DNA from: Legionella genomosp. 1
Lineage (GTDB): Bacteria > Pseudomonadota > Gammaproteobacteria > Legionellales > Legionellaceae
Assembly (NCBI GenBank): GCA_945901145.1
Contig: CAMDJY010000064.1
Span: 1 to 7,731 of the forward strand
Direction of reading: 5' to 3'
DNA: 7,731 bases
The notes under the pieces were generated by a model that was not told where the DNA came from, made no database searches, and saw nothing but the letters and a program-made list of their open reading frames with translations. Positions 1-7,453 of the stretch are shown piece by piece (within the stretch, counting starts at the first letter, position 1; every line of letters starts with the position of its first letter). The position numbers and the translations under genes are program-made.

Positions 1-1782
1 AGCACTACTTTCTGTGCTATTGTTTTGTGGTGAAGGCGTTTGCGCTTCCGGTGTTGTGTGTCCACTACTACTATCAATAGATCTTAGATCTAAAGGGTTA
101 GGTCGTTTTTTTTGTTCGCTAGCAGCCTGAGCAACTATCTCAATTGTTGGGTTGATGGTTTCATCGTTTTTTGTAGTAGCATTTTGGGTTGGCGTTATTT
201 CTTTTATAACTTGTTCTACACTAACTTTTCGTTCCTCTCTTTCTTGATTTTTTTTCATTTTAGTCTTCTTGTTCTTTAGAGGTTTTTTAATCTCATCCTT
301 TCTTGCATTATTGCTAACCCCGATAATAGGATTGTTTATTCGTTGAATGTTTGCGTCTGGAGTCGAAGCGGAGGTACTGACACTCTCATGAGTGTTTGTT
401 TTTCGTGAATCAGTCGATTTGTTTTTAGGTACTCTTGATTCTAGTGCAGAAAGAACATGTCCTAAACGAGTATTCCAATCAGTTTTAATTGTGTTATATT
501 TTTCTTCAAAAGCTGTTATATCACTTTTTAATCTGTCAATTTCTTTATTGACCTCTTTAAAGTCCCTAGTCACCTGTACTTCCGAGGTCAATTGCCTGAC
601 TCTTAATTCTAGTTCTTTTAATTCTGATTTGTTAGGCTCAATTGGGACAGTGCTTAGAGGAACGTCACTAATATCACTGCTAGTAATCTGTTTAGCAAGA
701 TTTGCTTTTTTTATAAATTGAGATAATGCCAATGCTAAACGCTTTATTTCTTCAGCACTAATTCCGTATTTTTGTGATTTAGGAATGTTATCGAGACTGG
801 TTTGAAAAGCGTTGTTAAATAAACGCACTTGCTTAGGTACTTCTGTTGGTTCTAATCCGGTTTTTTCAAGTGTATGTCTTACAGCAGAAACTAAATCTAA
901 CGGTTTCTTGCTGGATTTTCGGACTTTATCTAACAAACTTAACATGGCTTGTGCGTTAATTCTTGGGTCAGTGAAATTTAGAGCTGTCATTAGGGCCAGT
1001 TGTTCTCTAGAAACGAATCTGATGGAAGGAGATGTTGAGCGAGCGAGTAGCTTGCACAATGGATCCATATTTTTAGTTATTTCTTCGGTCTTAACGTACG
1101 TGAAAGTGTTTGTTTCTCCTTGACTAGAGAGGATAACAAGATAATCTGCTTCTTTATTTTTAATACGCTCATTTATTTCTAATAAAATGCTGTCCTCTAT
1201 TCTGCGCTTCTGTTCCATCTCAGAAGCTGCGCTTTTGCTGATGCTTAGCATTTCATCAATCAAATGTTGCTCTACCCTTTCCTCTATACCGTTAATCATA
1301 TCAAGAGCTTGTTGAATGCTAGGCGTCGATGGATACCGATATGGCAAATTATTACTTAATTGCCTTGACTCTGAAGGGTTCACGAACAATCCTAAGAACC
1401 TTATCCTGCCTGAATAATTGAGTCTTGCTTTAGCAATTATCTTTCTCAATTTGTTAGGATTATTAAGTTCACCTATATTCCTTGAAAAAACTTGCACTAA
1501 CTCAGTAGGGGTCGCCCCTAAAATAACAGCTGTAGTTCTATTTTCTTCAACTATTGCTGTACTTTTTTCACGTTTAGAAGTCACTTCCGAAACCTGACTG
1601 CCTAAGTTTTCTCCCAAAGCCAGTTGTGTCGGGTTAAAAAAGTAGCTATAGAGGTAATTAAAAAACGATTCGATAGAATTCTCATCCTGTCCTGTACTGG
1701 CATTGCGCGAATTTCTTGAACGGTCATGACGTATTAAAGCATCCATAAATTCTCTTGTTTTAGGGCCCAGAATCAGCATCAT
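1..1782 (-). CDS. Large hypothetical protein with coiled coil and charged tail (3'-partial)
   Basis: Reading the minus strand from the ATG at 1782 gives 594 uninterrupted codons to the window edge, so the C-terminus is missing. I do not recognise the family. The first 385 or so residues look globular and mostly helical, with no signal peptide and no membrane segment. Residues about 386-451 are rich in Glu, Lys, Leu and Ile with heptad-like spacing and look like a coiled coil. From about 452 onward the chain is Ser/Thr/Asn/Lys-rich and probably disordered, with a strongly basic stretch at 499-519. A Shine-Dalgarno sequence GAGGA lies at 1791-1787. It is 4 nt from the ATG at 1782 and 7 nt from the adjacent ATG at 1779, so the second Met may be the real start. 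By my count 23 of 39 Arg codons are AGA/AGG, against 3 of 18 in metN and 1 of 11 in metI, which suggests acquired or fast-evolving DNA. A secreted effector of an intracellular bacterium is possible but unproven. That the frame is a real gene is well supported; its function is not. Confidence 0.85.
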   Translation of the reverse strand, partial: MMLILGPKTREFMDALIRHDRSRNSRNASTGQDENSIESFFNYLYSYFFNPTQLALGENLGSQVSEVTSKREKSTAIVEENRTTAVILGATPTELVQVFSRNIGELNNPNKLRKIIAKARLNYSGRIRFLGLFVNPSESRQLSNNLPYRYPSTPSIQQALDMINGIEERVEQHLIDEMLSISKSAASEMEQKRRIEDSILLEINERIKNKEADYLVILSSQGETNTFTYVKTEEITKNMDPLCKLLARSTSPSIRFVSREQLALMTALNFTDPRINAQAMLSLLDKVRKSSKKPLDLVSAVRHTLEKTGLEPTEVPKQVRLFNNAFQTSLDNIPKSQKYGISAEEIKRLALALSQFIKKANLAKQITSSDISDVPLSTVPIEPNKSELKELELRVRQLTSEVQVTRDFKEVNKEIDRLKSDITAFEEKYNTIKTDWNTRLGHVLSALESRVPKNKSTDSRKTNTHESVSTSASTPDANIQRINNPIIGVSNNARKDEIKKPLKNKKTKMKKNQEREERKVSVEQVIKEITPTQNATTKNDETINPTIEIVAQAASEQKKRPNPLDLRSIDSSSGHTTPEAQTPSPQNNSTESSA

Positions 1783-1810
1783 AGTTTCCTCGATTGATTA
1801 CATATCTACA

Positions 1811-1837
1811 ATTATAGACCATTTTTTATTAAGTAAA
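1811..1837 (-). promoter_or_regulatory. Probable promoter of the left-edge hypothetical gene
   Basis: On the minus strand a perfect -10 box TATAAT lies at 1816-1811. The best -35 candidate is TTTACT at 1837-1832 (4 of 6 matches to TTGACA), with a short 15 bp spacer. Transcription would start near 1804, giving a leader of about 22 nt before the ATG at 1782 that holds the GAGGA ribosome site. The rest of the 1783-1916 gap is AT-rich, and I see no convincing plus-strand promoter in it for the ATPase remnant. Confidence 0.5.
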
Positions 1838-1916
1838 CCTTAAATAATATCTTAGTGATTTTTTTGAGGGCAAAAATAGCTAAATAAACGCTTTTTATGA
1901 ATCAATAAAGAACAAT

Positions 1917-2963
1917 ATGATTTTTTTTAGAAGTCCAGCACGTCGCCCCACGTGCGCGGGAGATTGGGTTATTGGCGTGCCTGGTTGCATCCGAGAATGC
2001 ACGACAATTTCGGATTATAAAGATAAAAATGCATGCTTAGTTATTTTATTCATGCGAATTGTATACTATGGCAAAACCTGCAAAAAATTTATTATGACGG
2101 GTTCAAGTGCTAGAAAGCTCAAACAAGGCGGCGCAAATTTATTGGCCGGCAGAGCTTTTGTTTATCACATGTATCCGTTAACGCATATTGAATTAGGTGA
2201 AGCATTTAATTTGGAGCATGCGTTGCATTGGGGGACTTTGCCGCAGATTTTTGCCTTGGACCGCGATGAAATGAAAAGTGAATTTTTATTTGCTTATGCG
2301 CATACTTATTTGAAAGAAGAGATTAGGAGTGAACATTTTATCAAGGATTTGGAACCATTTCGGCGATTTTTAGAGGTTGCGGCTCAATGCAATGGGAAAT
2401 TGATAAATTTCTCTAATATTGCTAGAGACGTTGGTGTATCCGATAAGACCATTAAGTCTTATTACGCCATTTTGGAAGATACGTTGATTGGATTTTTCTT
2501 GGAGCCGTACCATGATTCGTTTCGAAAACGCTTAACTCATCGACCGAAATTTTATCTTTTTGATATAGGGGTGACACGAGCTTTGGCTTTCTTAACGGAT
2601 GTCCCGCTTGTTAAAAAAACGCACGCCTATGGAAATGCATTTGAGCATTTTATTATTTTAGAATGCATCCGTTTGTCTAGTTATTATCGTTTGCATTATA
2701 AGTTTTCTTATCTTCGTACGCAGAGTGATGTTGAAATTGATTTGATTGTGGAAAGGCCTGGCAAGCCTTTATTGTGTATCGAAATCAAAAGCGCTGAAGA
2801 AATACAAGCCCAGAACATTGCTTCATTTATTGCGATTACTTGCGATTTTGTTAATTCAGATGCAATTTGCATTTGCAATGAGGCGTATGCAAAGCGAATT
2901 GATCATGTGTTGGTTTTGCCTTGGCGTATGGCATTACAGAAATATTTTTGCTTAGCTGAGTAA
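1917..2963 (+). pseudogene. AAA_14/DUF4143-type ATPase, 5'-truncated remnant
   Basis: An open frame of 348 codons whose homology to the predicted AAA+ ATPase/DUF4143 family begins only near residue 56 (base about 2082). From there it follows the family: a sensor-like strand TGSSARKL at 61-68 and GGANLLAGRA at 71-80, then a winged-helix-like segment at about 164-197. The C-terminal DUF4143 domain follows, with Asp275 and the pair Glu289/Lys291 resembling a PD-(D/E)xK core. Family members are usually about 380-400 residues, with a Walker A P-loop and a Walker B DE motif before the TGSSARKL strand. Neither motif is present here. The first 55 residues are unrelated to the family and come partly from a GC-rich patch. 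There is no clear ribosome site at 1917; ATG codons at 2053 and 2094 are in frame but would not restore the ATPase. The stop at 2961-2963 overlaps the convergent pit gene by 12 bp. Without a P-loop it cannot act as a normal ATPase. I call it a decaying pseudogene, though a truncated protein could still be made. Confidence 0.8.
1929..2015. repeat. GC-rich patch with small inverted repeats at the ATPase breakpoint
   Basis: Bases 1929-2004 are about 60% G+C by hand count, inside flanks that are strongly AT-rich. The patch holds a perfect 6 bp inverted repeat, GCACGT (1938-1943) and ACGTGC (1950-1955), around a 6-base loop. A second, TGCAT (1986-1990) and ATGCA (1997-2001), also has a 6-base loop. 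ATCCGA (1989-1994) pairs with TCGGAT (2010-2015) as an overlapping alternative. It sits where the N-terminal half of the ATPase should be. It may be a remnant of a small palindromic dispersed repeat or of an inserted element. No second copy exists in the window, so repeat status is a guess. Confidence 0.3.
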
Positions 2964-4205
2964 TGCGTGTAGTGCTTTGTAAGAGAGGATGGTGAGGAGT
3001 GAGGCGACTGGTAGGGTTAAAATCCAGGACATAAATATATTACGAATGACAATGAGGTTTAATGCACCGATACCGCGGGCTAATCCCACGCCTAAGACAG
3101 CACCGACGAGGGTTTGCGTCGCAGAGACGGGAATGCCCGAGCTGGTTGCAACGACTACGGTGGTCGCTGCGGCCAGTGTGGCTGAGAAAGCACGTGAAGG
3201 TGTTAGCGCGGTGATGGAACTGCCTACGGTTTCAATAACACGTCGCCCATAGACCAGAAAACCACTCAGCACCCCAAAACACCCTAAAAAAACTATCCAG
3301 GTCGGGTATCCTGTGTGATTCAGTGGTTGATCTGCGTGCATAATTAAACTGTGGACGATGGTTAATGGGGCTACCGTGAGTGAAACGTCGTTGGCGCCAT
3401 GTGCAAATACCATCGCACAAGCAGTCATCGCCATCAGCACAGCAAAATATTTTTCTACTTGATTAAAATGATCACGCCGCCGCATGTTCGTGTACTCGGG
3501 GATGCGTCTAATCACCACCATGCCGATCATCGTCATGAGAACACTGGTAGTTAATGTGACGGCGATACTTCGTTGTAAATTCATATGAATATGAAAATGC
3601 GTCAGGCCTTTAAATACGGTAATAAATGATAAGATTGAACCAACTAAAAATAGGTAAAAGGGGATATAAATTTTGGCGCGTTCTAGAGGATCTTTCTTAA
3701 CAAAAATCAACAATTGAATACTAGTAAATAGGGCGTAAGCGGTGATTCCAGAAATCACCGGGGATGTAACCCAACCGATGGCAATATGTGAGACCTGATT
3801 CCAGTGCACGGCTTCACTTCCCAAAACTAACCATCCAAAACCGACCATTGAGCCTACTAGTGCATTAGTAATCGATACCGGCACACCGATAAAACTGGCA
3901 AAATTCATCCAAATCGTACAGGCTAGTAAAACACCAAGCATGCCTTGGATTAAGATCATAGGCTTATCGAACAGTTGGGTGGTGTTGATGATGCCATCTC
4001 GCATCGTATGTGTGACGTCAGCACCGCCTAAAAAGGCACCGGCGAACTCAAAGATGATGGCAATGAGCATGGCTTGTCTTACTGTGACTGCTTTTGAGCC
4101 CATGGTGGTGCTCATGACGTTGGCTAAATCATTGGCGCCAACGCCCCAAGTCATCATAAAACAAAATAACACAGCAAGAATTAAACATAAGAAATAAAGA
4201 GTCAT
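2952..4205 (-). CDS. pit: PiT-family inorganic phosphate transporter
   Basis: A 417-residue polytopic inner-membrane permease of the PiT (PF01384) family, which imports phosphate using an ion gradient (H+ or Na+; proton-coupled in E. coli PitA). The length is normal for the short bacterial forms. The family's internal duplication is visible. GANDLAN at 23-29 and GANDV at 270-274 are the two signature motifs. GVPVSITNALVGS at 107-119 is matched by GIPVSATQTLVGA at 367-379. About ten or more hydrophobic segments span the chain, with a polar, basic central loop near 233-250. It begins only 3 bp after the stop of the upstream DUF47 gene, so the two are almost certainly co-transcribed and translationally coupled; its own ribosome site is weak. 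The 3' end overlaps the convergent ATPase remnant by 12 bp, and no terminator hairpin is seen there. The family is certain; the exact coupling ion is not. Confidence 0.95.
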   Translation of the reverse strand: MTLYFLCLILAVLFCFMMTWGVGANDLANVMSTTMGSKAVTVRQAMLIAIIFEFAGAFLGGADVTHTMRDGIINTTQLFDKPMILIQGMLGVLLACTIWMNFASFIGVPVSITNALVGSMVGFGWLVLGSEAVHWNQVSHIAIGWVTSPVISGITAYALFTSIQLLIFVKKDPLERAKIYIPFYLFLVGSILSFITVFKGLTHFHIHMNLQRSIAVTLTTSVLMTMIGMVVIRRIPEYTNMRRRDHFNQVEKYFAVLMAMTACAMVFAHGANDVSLTVAPLTIVHSLIMHADQPLNHTGYPTWIVFLGCFGVLSGFLVYGRRVIETVGSSITALTPSRAFSATLAAATTVVVATSSGIPVSATQTLVGAVLGVGLARGIGALNLIVIRNIFMSWILTLPVASLLTILSYKALHALLS

Positions 4206-4208
4206 AAA

Positions 4209-4880
4209 TTACCGTGCAATAAGTATTTGTAATCGACCGCCCACTGTCTGGGCATGATCCGCGAGATCTCCAATCCATTGAAATAATTTGTAGAGAAAAA
4301 TCGATTCGAGCGGTGGTAATTCATGTTCGTGTTCAAAAATAAGATGCCTGATTTGGGCGAGTTGACCATCACTATCATGTTCTATTTCATCCAAGGTGAC
4401 AATCATATCTTCAACGATATTGACTTCACTGCCACGAAAACCACTTTCTAAGAGCTGGTCGAGTTCGTTAATCGCTTTACAAGCTTGCTTGGCGGCATCC
4501 AAGCAACGGTTTAAAAAAGGCATCAACCTATCCTGGATAGGCACAGGTATTTTCATCTGTCGGCTTAAAACCAGACTGGCAATATCTTCAGCTTTATTGG
4601 CAATTTTATCTTGCGTACCTAAGAGTTCAAGAAGATCCGTGCGGGCAACTGGTAAAAACAAGCCAGTGGGGAGATGCAAGCGTAAATCTCGTTTGATCAT
4701 GTCCGCATCGCGTTCCATCACGCAGATTTTTTCTTTGATTCCAGCAGCAGTCTGCCAATCGTCTGTTAACACCGATTCAAAAAATGGATGAAGTAATTTT
4801 GCACAGTGATAAACTTTGTGCATGTGTTGTTCAATAGGGCGAATTGGTGATGGCCCGAATACGTTAAAGATACCATTCAT
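4209..4880 (-). CDS. DUF47/PhoU-like Pit accessory protein
   Basis: A 223-residue cytoplasmic, all-helical protein of the DUF47 (PhoU_div, TIGR00153-like) family. Genes of this family commonly sit directly next to pit, and their products are thought to modulate the transporter in a PhoU-like way. The N-terminus has the expected pattern, with SPIRPIEQHM at 11-20 followed by a helical segment. Acidic clusters typical of PhoU-like metal-binding helices are visible: Glu56/Asp58/Asp60, Asp91 with Glu98/Asp99, the 164-171 run DEIEHDSD, and Asp205/Asp208 near the C-terminus. The frame stays open up to a TTG at 4922. I chose the ATG at 4880 because family proteins start at this point and because the predicted transcription start (about 4906) lies downstream of the TTG. 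It is the first gene of a two-gene operon with pit. The molecular role is known only from family context. Confidence 0.92.
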   Translation of the reverse strand: MNGIFNVFGPSPIRPIEQHMHKVYHCAKLLHPFFESVLTDDWQTAAGIKEKICVMERDADMIKRDLRLHLPTGLFLPVARTDLLELLGTQDKIANKAEDIASLVLSRQMKIPVPIQDRLMPFLNRCLDAAKQACKAINELDQLLESGFRGSEVNIVEDMIVTLDEIEHDSDGQLAQIRHLIFEHEHELPPLESIFLYKLFQWIGDLADHAQTVGGRLQILIAR

Positions 4881-4912
4881 AACGCAGCCACTTGAAATGA
4901 TTTTAGACACGC

Positions 4913-4941
4913 AGTATAACAAGATTTATTGGTTTTACCAA
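4913..4941 (-). promoter_or_regulatory. Sigma70-type promoter of the DUF47-pit operon
   Basis: On the minus strand -35 TTGGTA (4941-4936; 4 of 6) and -10 TATACT (4918-4913; 5 of 6) are separated by an ideal 17 bp. Transcription would start near 4906, 26 nt before the ATG at 4880. A 5-3-5 inverted repeat TTGGT-TTT-ACCAA (4929-4941) overlaps the -35 box and could be an operator or chance. I see no proper PhoB box. Confidence 0.6.
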
Positions 4942-4951
4942 AAAAATTTTT
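4940..4951. promoter_or_regulatory. A7T5 tract between the divergent promoters
   Basis: Seven A residues run straight into five T residues between the -35 boxes of the two divergent operons. Such tracts bend DNA, and just upstream of a -35 box they can act as UP elements. By position this one could serve both promoters. The sequence is plain; the function is inference. Confidence 0.4.
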
Positions 4952-4953
4952 AT

Positions 4954-4982
4954 ATTACCCACTGAATAGATCTGTGTATAAT
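4954..4982 (+). promoter_or_regulatory. Probable promoter of the metNIQ operon
   Basis: A perfect -10 TATAAT at 4977-4982 is preceded by a weak -35, best read as ATTACC (4954-4959, 3 of 6, 17 bp spacer). Transcription would start near 4989, only about 22 nt before metN. That leaves no room for a SAM riboswitch or leader-peptide attenuator, and no clear tandem MetJ boxes are seen. Regulation, if any, would need a protein acting at the promoter. Confidence 0.55.
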
Positions 4983-5011
4983 TAGCCATCTTTTAAGCTG
5001 ATATGAATTAA

Positions 5012-6037
5012 ATGATTACACTCAGAGGCTTAACCAAATCTTATCATGGCCATTTGGTGTTGAATGATATTAATCTTTCAATTCCTGAAGGTGAGATTTT
5101 TGGTGTTATTGGTAAAAGCGGCGCCGGCAAGTCAACTTTGTTGCGTTGTATCAATTTATTAGAACATCCAGATGCTGGCGCGGTGATCATCGATGGCAAA
5201 AACTTGCTAACATTGTCGCCGAAAGCACTGCGTGCCGAACGGCATCAAGTTGCGATGATTTTTCAGCAGTTTAATTTGTTAGATGCAAAAACGGTATACG
5301 AAAATATTGCTTTGCCGATGCGTATTCAAGGCATGGATCAAGCGACGATTTTTACGAGAGTCAATGAGTTGTTAGACCTTGTGGAACTCAAAGATAAATC
5401 TTTTGCCTATCCACATCAACTCAGTGGTGGTCAAAAACAACGTGTGGCAATTGCACGGGCCTTAAGTTGCTCTCCGCGCGTGTTGCTTTGTGATGAAGCG
5501 ACTTCTGCACTCGACCCTGAATCTACAGCAGCGGTGCTTGCTTTGCTTAAAAAAATTAATCAACTTTATCGGATAACGATTGTGTTGATCACGCATGAGA
5601 TGGAAGTGATTAAACAAATTTGTCATCGGGTTGCTGTGATTGATTCGGGAAGATTAGTTGATGTTTTGCCGTTATCCCAAGTATTTTCTAATCCAAATAG
5701 TATTGCGCGTGAGCTTTTGTTTACCCATTTGAGTCCTAAATTACCCAGTTGTCTCACCCAAAGTCTCCAAGCAGAACCTAATGATCAACCGCTTTTAAAA
5801 ATATTTTTTGAAGGTGAAGCGGCAACCGGGCCTTTTATTAGTCAAACCAGTCGAGCGCTTGATCTCGATTTGAATATATTGCTTGCGAATATCGATCGTA
5901 TTGATACTATAACCTGCGGGGTGTTGGTGGTAGAATTAGTGGCTTCTCAAACATTGCTTGATGCATTTTTGATGCGTTGTCGTCAAGCTGGTCTTCGTGT
6001 GGAGATTTTAGGTTATGTCACCAACCTTATTTCATGA
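5012..6037 (+). CDS. metN: Methionine ABC transporter ATP-binding protein MetN
   Basis: The 341-residue ATPase of the MetNIQ importer, which powers uptake of L- and D-methionine across the inner membrane. All ABC motifs are intact: Walker A GKSGAGKS (34-41), Q-loop FQQFNLL (84-90), signature LSGGQ (137-141), Walker B VLLCDE (157-162) and the H-loop histidine His195. After the nucleotide-binding domain, residues about 262-341 form the extra C-terminal NIL domain. In E. coli MetN this domain binds methionine and shuts transport down when the cell has enough. The length matches E. coli MetN (343 residues). The start [11 protein letters not shown] fits the family, although the ribosome site in front of it is poor. 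The 3' end overlaps metI by 23 bp, so the two are coupled. It is the first gene of metN-metI-metQ, divergent from the DUF47-pit operon. Confidence 0.96.
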   Translation: MITLRGLTKSYHGHLVLNDINLSIPEGEIFGVIGKSGAGKSTLLRCINLLEHPDAGAVIIDGKNLLTLSPKALRAERHQVAMIFQQFNLLDAKTVYENIALPMRIQGMDQATIFTRVNELLDLVELKDKSFAYPHQLSGGQKQRVAIARALSCSPRVLLCDEATSALDPESTAAVLALLKKINQLYRITIVLITHEMEVIKQICHRVAVIDSGRLVDVLPLSQVFSNPNSIARELLFTHLSPKLPSCLTQSLQAEPNDQPLLKIFFEGEAATGPFISQTSRALDLDLNILLANIDRIDTITCGVLVVELVASQTLLDAFLMRCRQAGLRVEILGYVTNLIS

Positions 6038-6677
6038 TGTATTGCTTGCGACGGGTGAAACCCTTTATATGGTTTTTGCCAGTACTTTTTTTGCGGTGAT
6101 GTTAGGGTTTCCTTTAGGCACTTGGTTGTTTGCTTGCACTAAATTGAAACCTAATCGATTATTGCAGCGTGTTTTAAATGCGCTGATAAATATCAGTCGT
6201 TCTATCCCCTTTATTATTTTATTAGTGGCATTAATTCCAGTGACGCGCTTGATTATCGGCACTTCAATTGGGGTTCATGCGGCGATTGTTCCGCTGACTT
6301 TAGGTGCAGTCCCTTTTTTTGCGCGTCTTGTCGATAATGCTTACCAAAGATTACCCAGTGGTTTGTTGGACGCCGGTTATGCCATGGGGGCGGATAGTTT
6401 ACAAATGATTCGTTATATTTTGTTCCCTGAAGCGAAGCCTGCGCTGATTCAAGCCGTGACGCTGACAGCAATTACTTTGGTAAATTATTCAGCCATGGCA
6501 GGGACGGTTGGCGGTGGCGGGCTGGGAGATTTGGCGATTCGTTATGGTTATCAGCGTTTTGATGTGATGGTGATGCTGATTACCGTATGTTTTTTAATTA
6601 TCATTGTACAATTGATTCAATTTTGCGGTGATCGGATGACTACTTATTTATCTCGAGGAAAATTTTCATGCGTTTAA
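6015..6677 (+). CDS. metI: Methionine ABC transporter permease MetI
   Basis: A 220-residue inner-membrane permease of the binding-protein-dependent (BPD_transp_1) type that forms the methionine channel as a homodimer with MetN. The length matches E. coli MetI (217). Five hydrophobic segments are apparent. The cytoplasmic EAA coupling loop that docks onto MetN lies at about 118-142, with Ala120, Gly121 and the later FPEAKP. The family-typical stretch [18 protein letters not shown] is at 157-174. Translation starts inside the end of metN; GGAG at 6001-6004 is a possible ribosome site 10 nt from the ATG. The gene ends 10 bp inside metQ. Nothing is missing or unusual. Confidence 0.95.
   Translation: MSPTLFHDVLLATGETLYMVFASTFFAVMLGFPLGTWLFACTKLKPNRLLQRVLNALINISRSIPFIILLVALIPVTRLIIGTSIGVHAAIVPLTLGAVPFFARLVDNAYQRLPSGLLDAGYAMGADSLQMIRYILFPEAKPALIQAVTLTAITLVNYSAMAGTVGGGGLGDLAIRYGYQRFDVMVMLITVCFLIIIVQLIQFCGDRMTTYLSRGKFSCV
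6655..6660 (+). promoter_or_regulatory. Ribosome binding site of metQ
   Basis: GAGGAA sits 7 nt before the metQ ATG at 6668, inside the end of metI. It is the clearest Shine-Dalgarno in the met operon and fixes the metQ start. It is also stronger than the sites in front of metN and metI, which would favour extra binding protein over the membrane complex. Confidence 0.75.
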
Positions 6678-7453
6678 TGCGTTGGGTTTTTATTATTTTT
6701 GTATTGCTGTTAAATGGCTGTCATCGGGAATCAGTACCCAATACATTAACTATTGGTACTTTAGCTGGCCCCGAAACTGTCTTGGTGGAAACTGCACGTG
6801 ATATTGCACAAAAACGTTTTGGATTGACTGTAAAAATTGTTGAGTTTAATGATTACAATTTGCCAAATGAAGCTTTAAACGACGGCAGCCTCGATGCTAA
6901 TATTTTTCAACATCTGCCTTATCTAGAATCGGCAATTCATGCACATGGTTATCAATTAGTGCCCTTTGCAAAAACATTTTTATATCCAGTGGGGTTATAT
7001 TCGCAACGCTTTAAATCGCTAAGAGCATTACCAGAGCATGCGTTGATTGCGCTACCGAATGATCCTAGCAATGAGATTAGAGCGTTAAGATTGTTACAGC
7101 AAGCGCATTTAATCAAACTGAAACCGACCTCAACGCCCGGGTTAAATGATATTAGGAGTAACCCGCATGGATTTAAATTTAAAACGCTTGATGCAGCCCA
7201 GCTGCCGCGTATTTTACCTGATGTTGATGCCGCTGTGATCAATACGACGTTTGCACTGCCTGCAGGCTTAAGTCCAAGCCATGATGCCTTAGTCGTTGAA
7301 AATAAAAATTCTCCTTATGTGAATTTGATTGTTGTTGGTAAAAATAATGCTAAAAAAGCTTATCTAGAGCAATTTGTACAAGCGTTCCATGATCCTGAAG
7401 TTAGGCAAAAAGCCAAACAACTCTTTGGTGATGCCGCGATACCCGCTTGGTAA
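6668..7453 (+). CDS. metQ: Methionine-binding lipoprotein MetQ (NLPA family)
   Basis: A 261-residue substrate-binding lipoprotein of the NLPA/MetQ family (PF03180) that captures methionine in the periplasm and delivers it to MetNI. A basic start and hydrophobic stretch lead to the lipobox LNGC (15-18), so Cys18 should be lipidated after signal peptidase II cleavage. The residue after it is His rather than Asp, so the usual inner-membrane retention signal is absent. Family hallmarks follow: TIGTLAGPE at 28-36, FNDYNLPNEAL at 60-70 with NIFQHLPYL at 78-86, ALPNDPSNE at 128-136, INTTFA at 191-196 and ENKNSPYVNL at 211-220. The length is close to E. coli MetQ (271). The gene overlaps metI by 10 bp and is last in the operon. 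Its last codons and stop double as the -35 region of the promoter for the next gene. I see no terminator hairpin after it. Binding of methionine rather than another amino acid rests on family and operon. Confidence 0.95.
   Translation: MRLMRWVFIIFVLLLNGCHRESVPNTLTIGTLAGPETVLVETARDIAQKRFGLTVKIVEFNDYNLPNEALNDGSLDANIFQHLPYLESAIHAHGYQLVPFAKTFLYPVGLYSQRFKSLRALPEHALIALPNDPSNEIRALRLLQQAHLIKLKPTSTPGLNDIRSNPHGFKFKTLDAAQLPRILPDVDAAVINTTFALPAGLSPSHDALVVENKNSPYVNLIVVGKNNAKKAYLEQFVQAFHDPEVRQKAKQLFGDAAIPAW

Noticed and set aside
78..92. Palindrome TAGATCT-T-AGATCTA
   Set aside because: A perfect 7-1-7 inverted repeat, but it lies within the coding frame of the left-edge protein (codons for LDLRSI) and has no flanking signal, so it is probably chance.
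392..1123. Plus-strand open frames at 392-721 and 812-1123
   Set aside because: They lie inside the 594-codon minus-strand frame, lack ribosome sites and domain features, and look like antisense shadows of it.
1929..2090. Hidden Walker A P-loop of the ATPase in another frame (possible frameshift)
   Set aside because: I read the other plus-strand frames upstream of 2082 and found stops and no GxxxxGKT-like or DE-type motif. Replacement or deletion fits better than a simple frameshift.
2989..4791. Short frames opposite or alongside pit and the DUF47 gene
   Set aside because: They overlap clearly identified genes in other frames and show no family features.
4962..4979. PhoB box-like sequence upstream of the pit operon
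   Set aside because: Two CTG triplets occur at 4962 and 4972 with a 10-base period instead of the 11-base period of PhoB half-sites, and the remaining positions match poorly. The site also overlaps the metN -10 box.
4923..5011. SAM riboswitch or MetJ operator before metN
   Set aside because: The gap is too short and AT-rich for a riboswitch, and no tandem AGACGTCT-like 8-mers are present.
6065..7242. Minus-strand frames opposite metI and metQ
   Set aside because: Both metI and metQ are intact and recognisable on the plus strand; the antisense frames show no domain or start signal.
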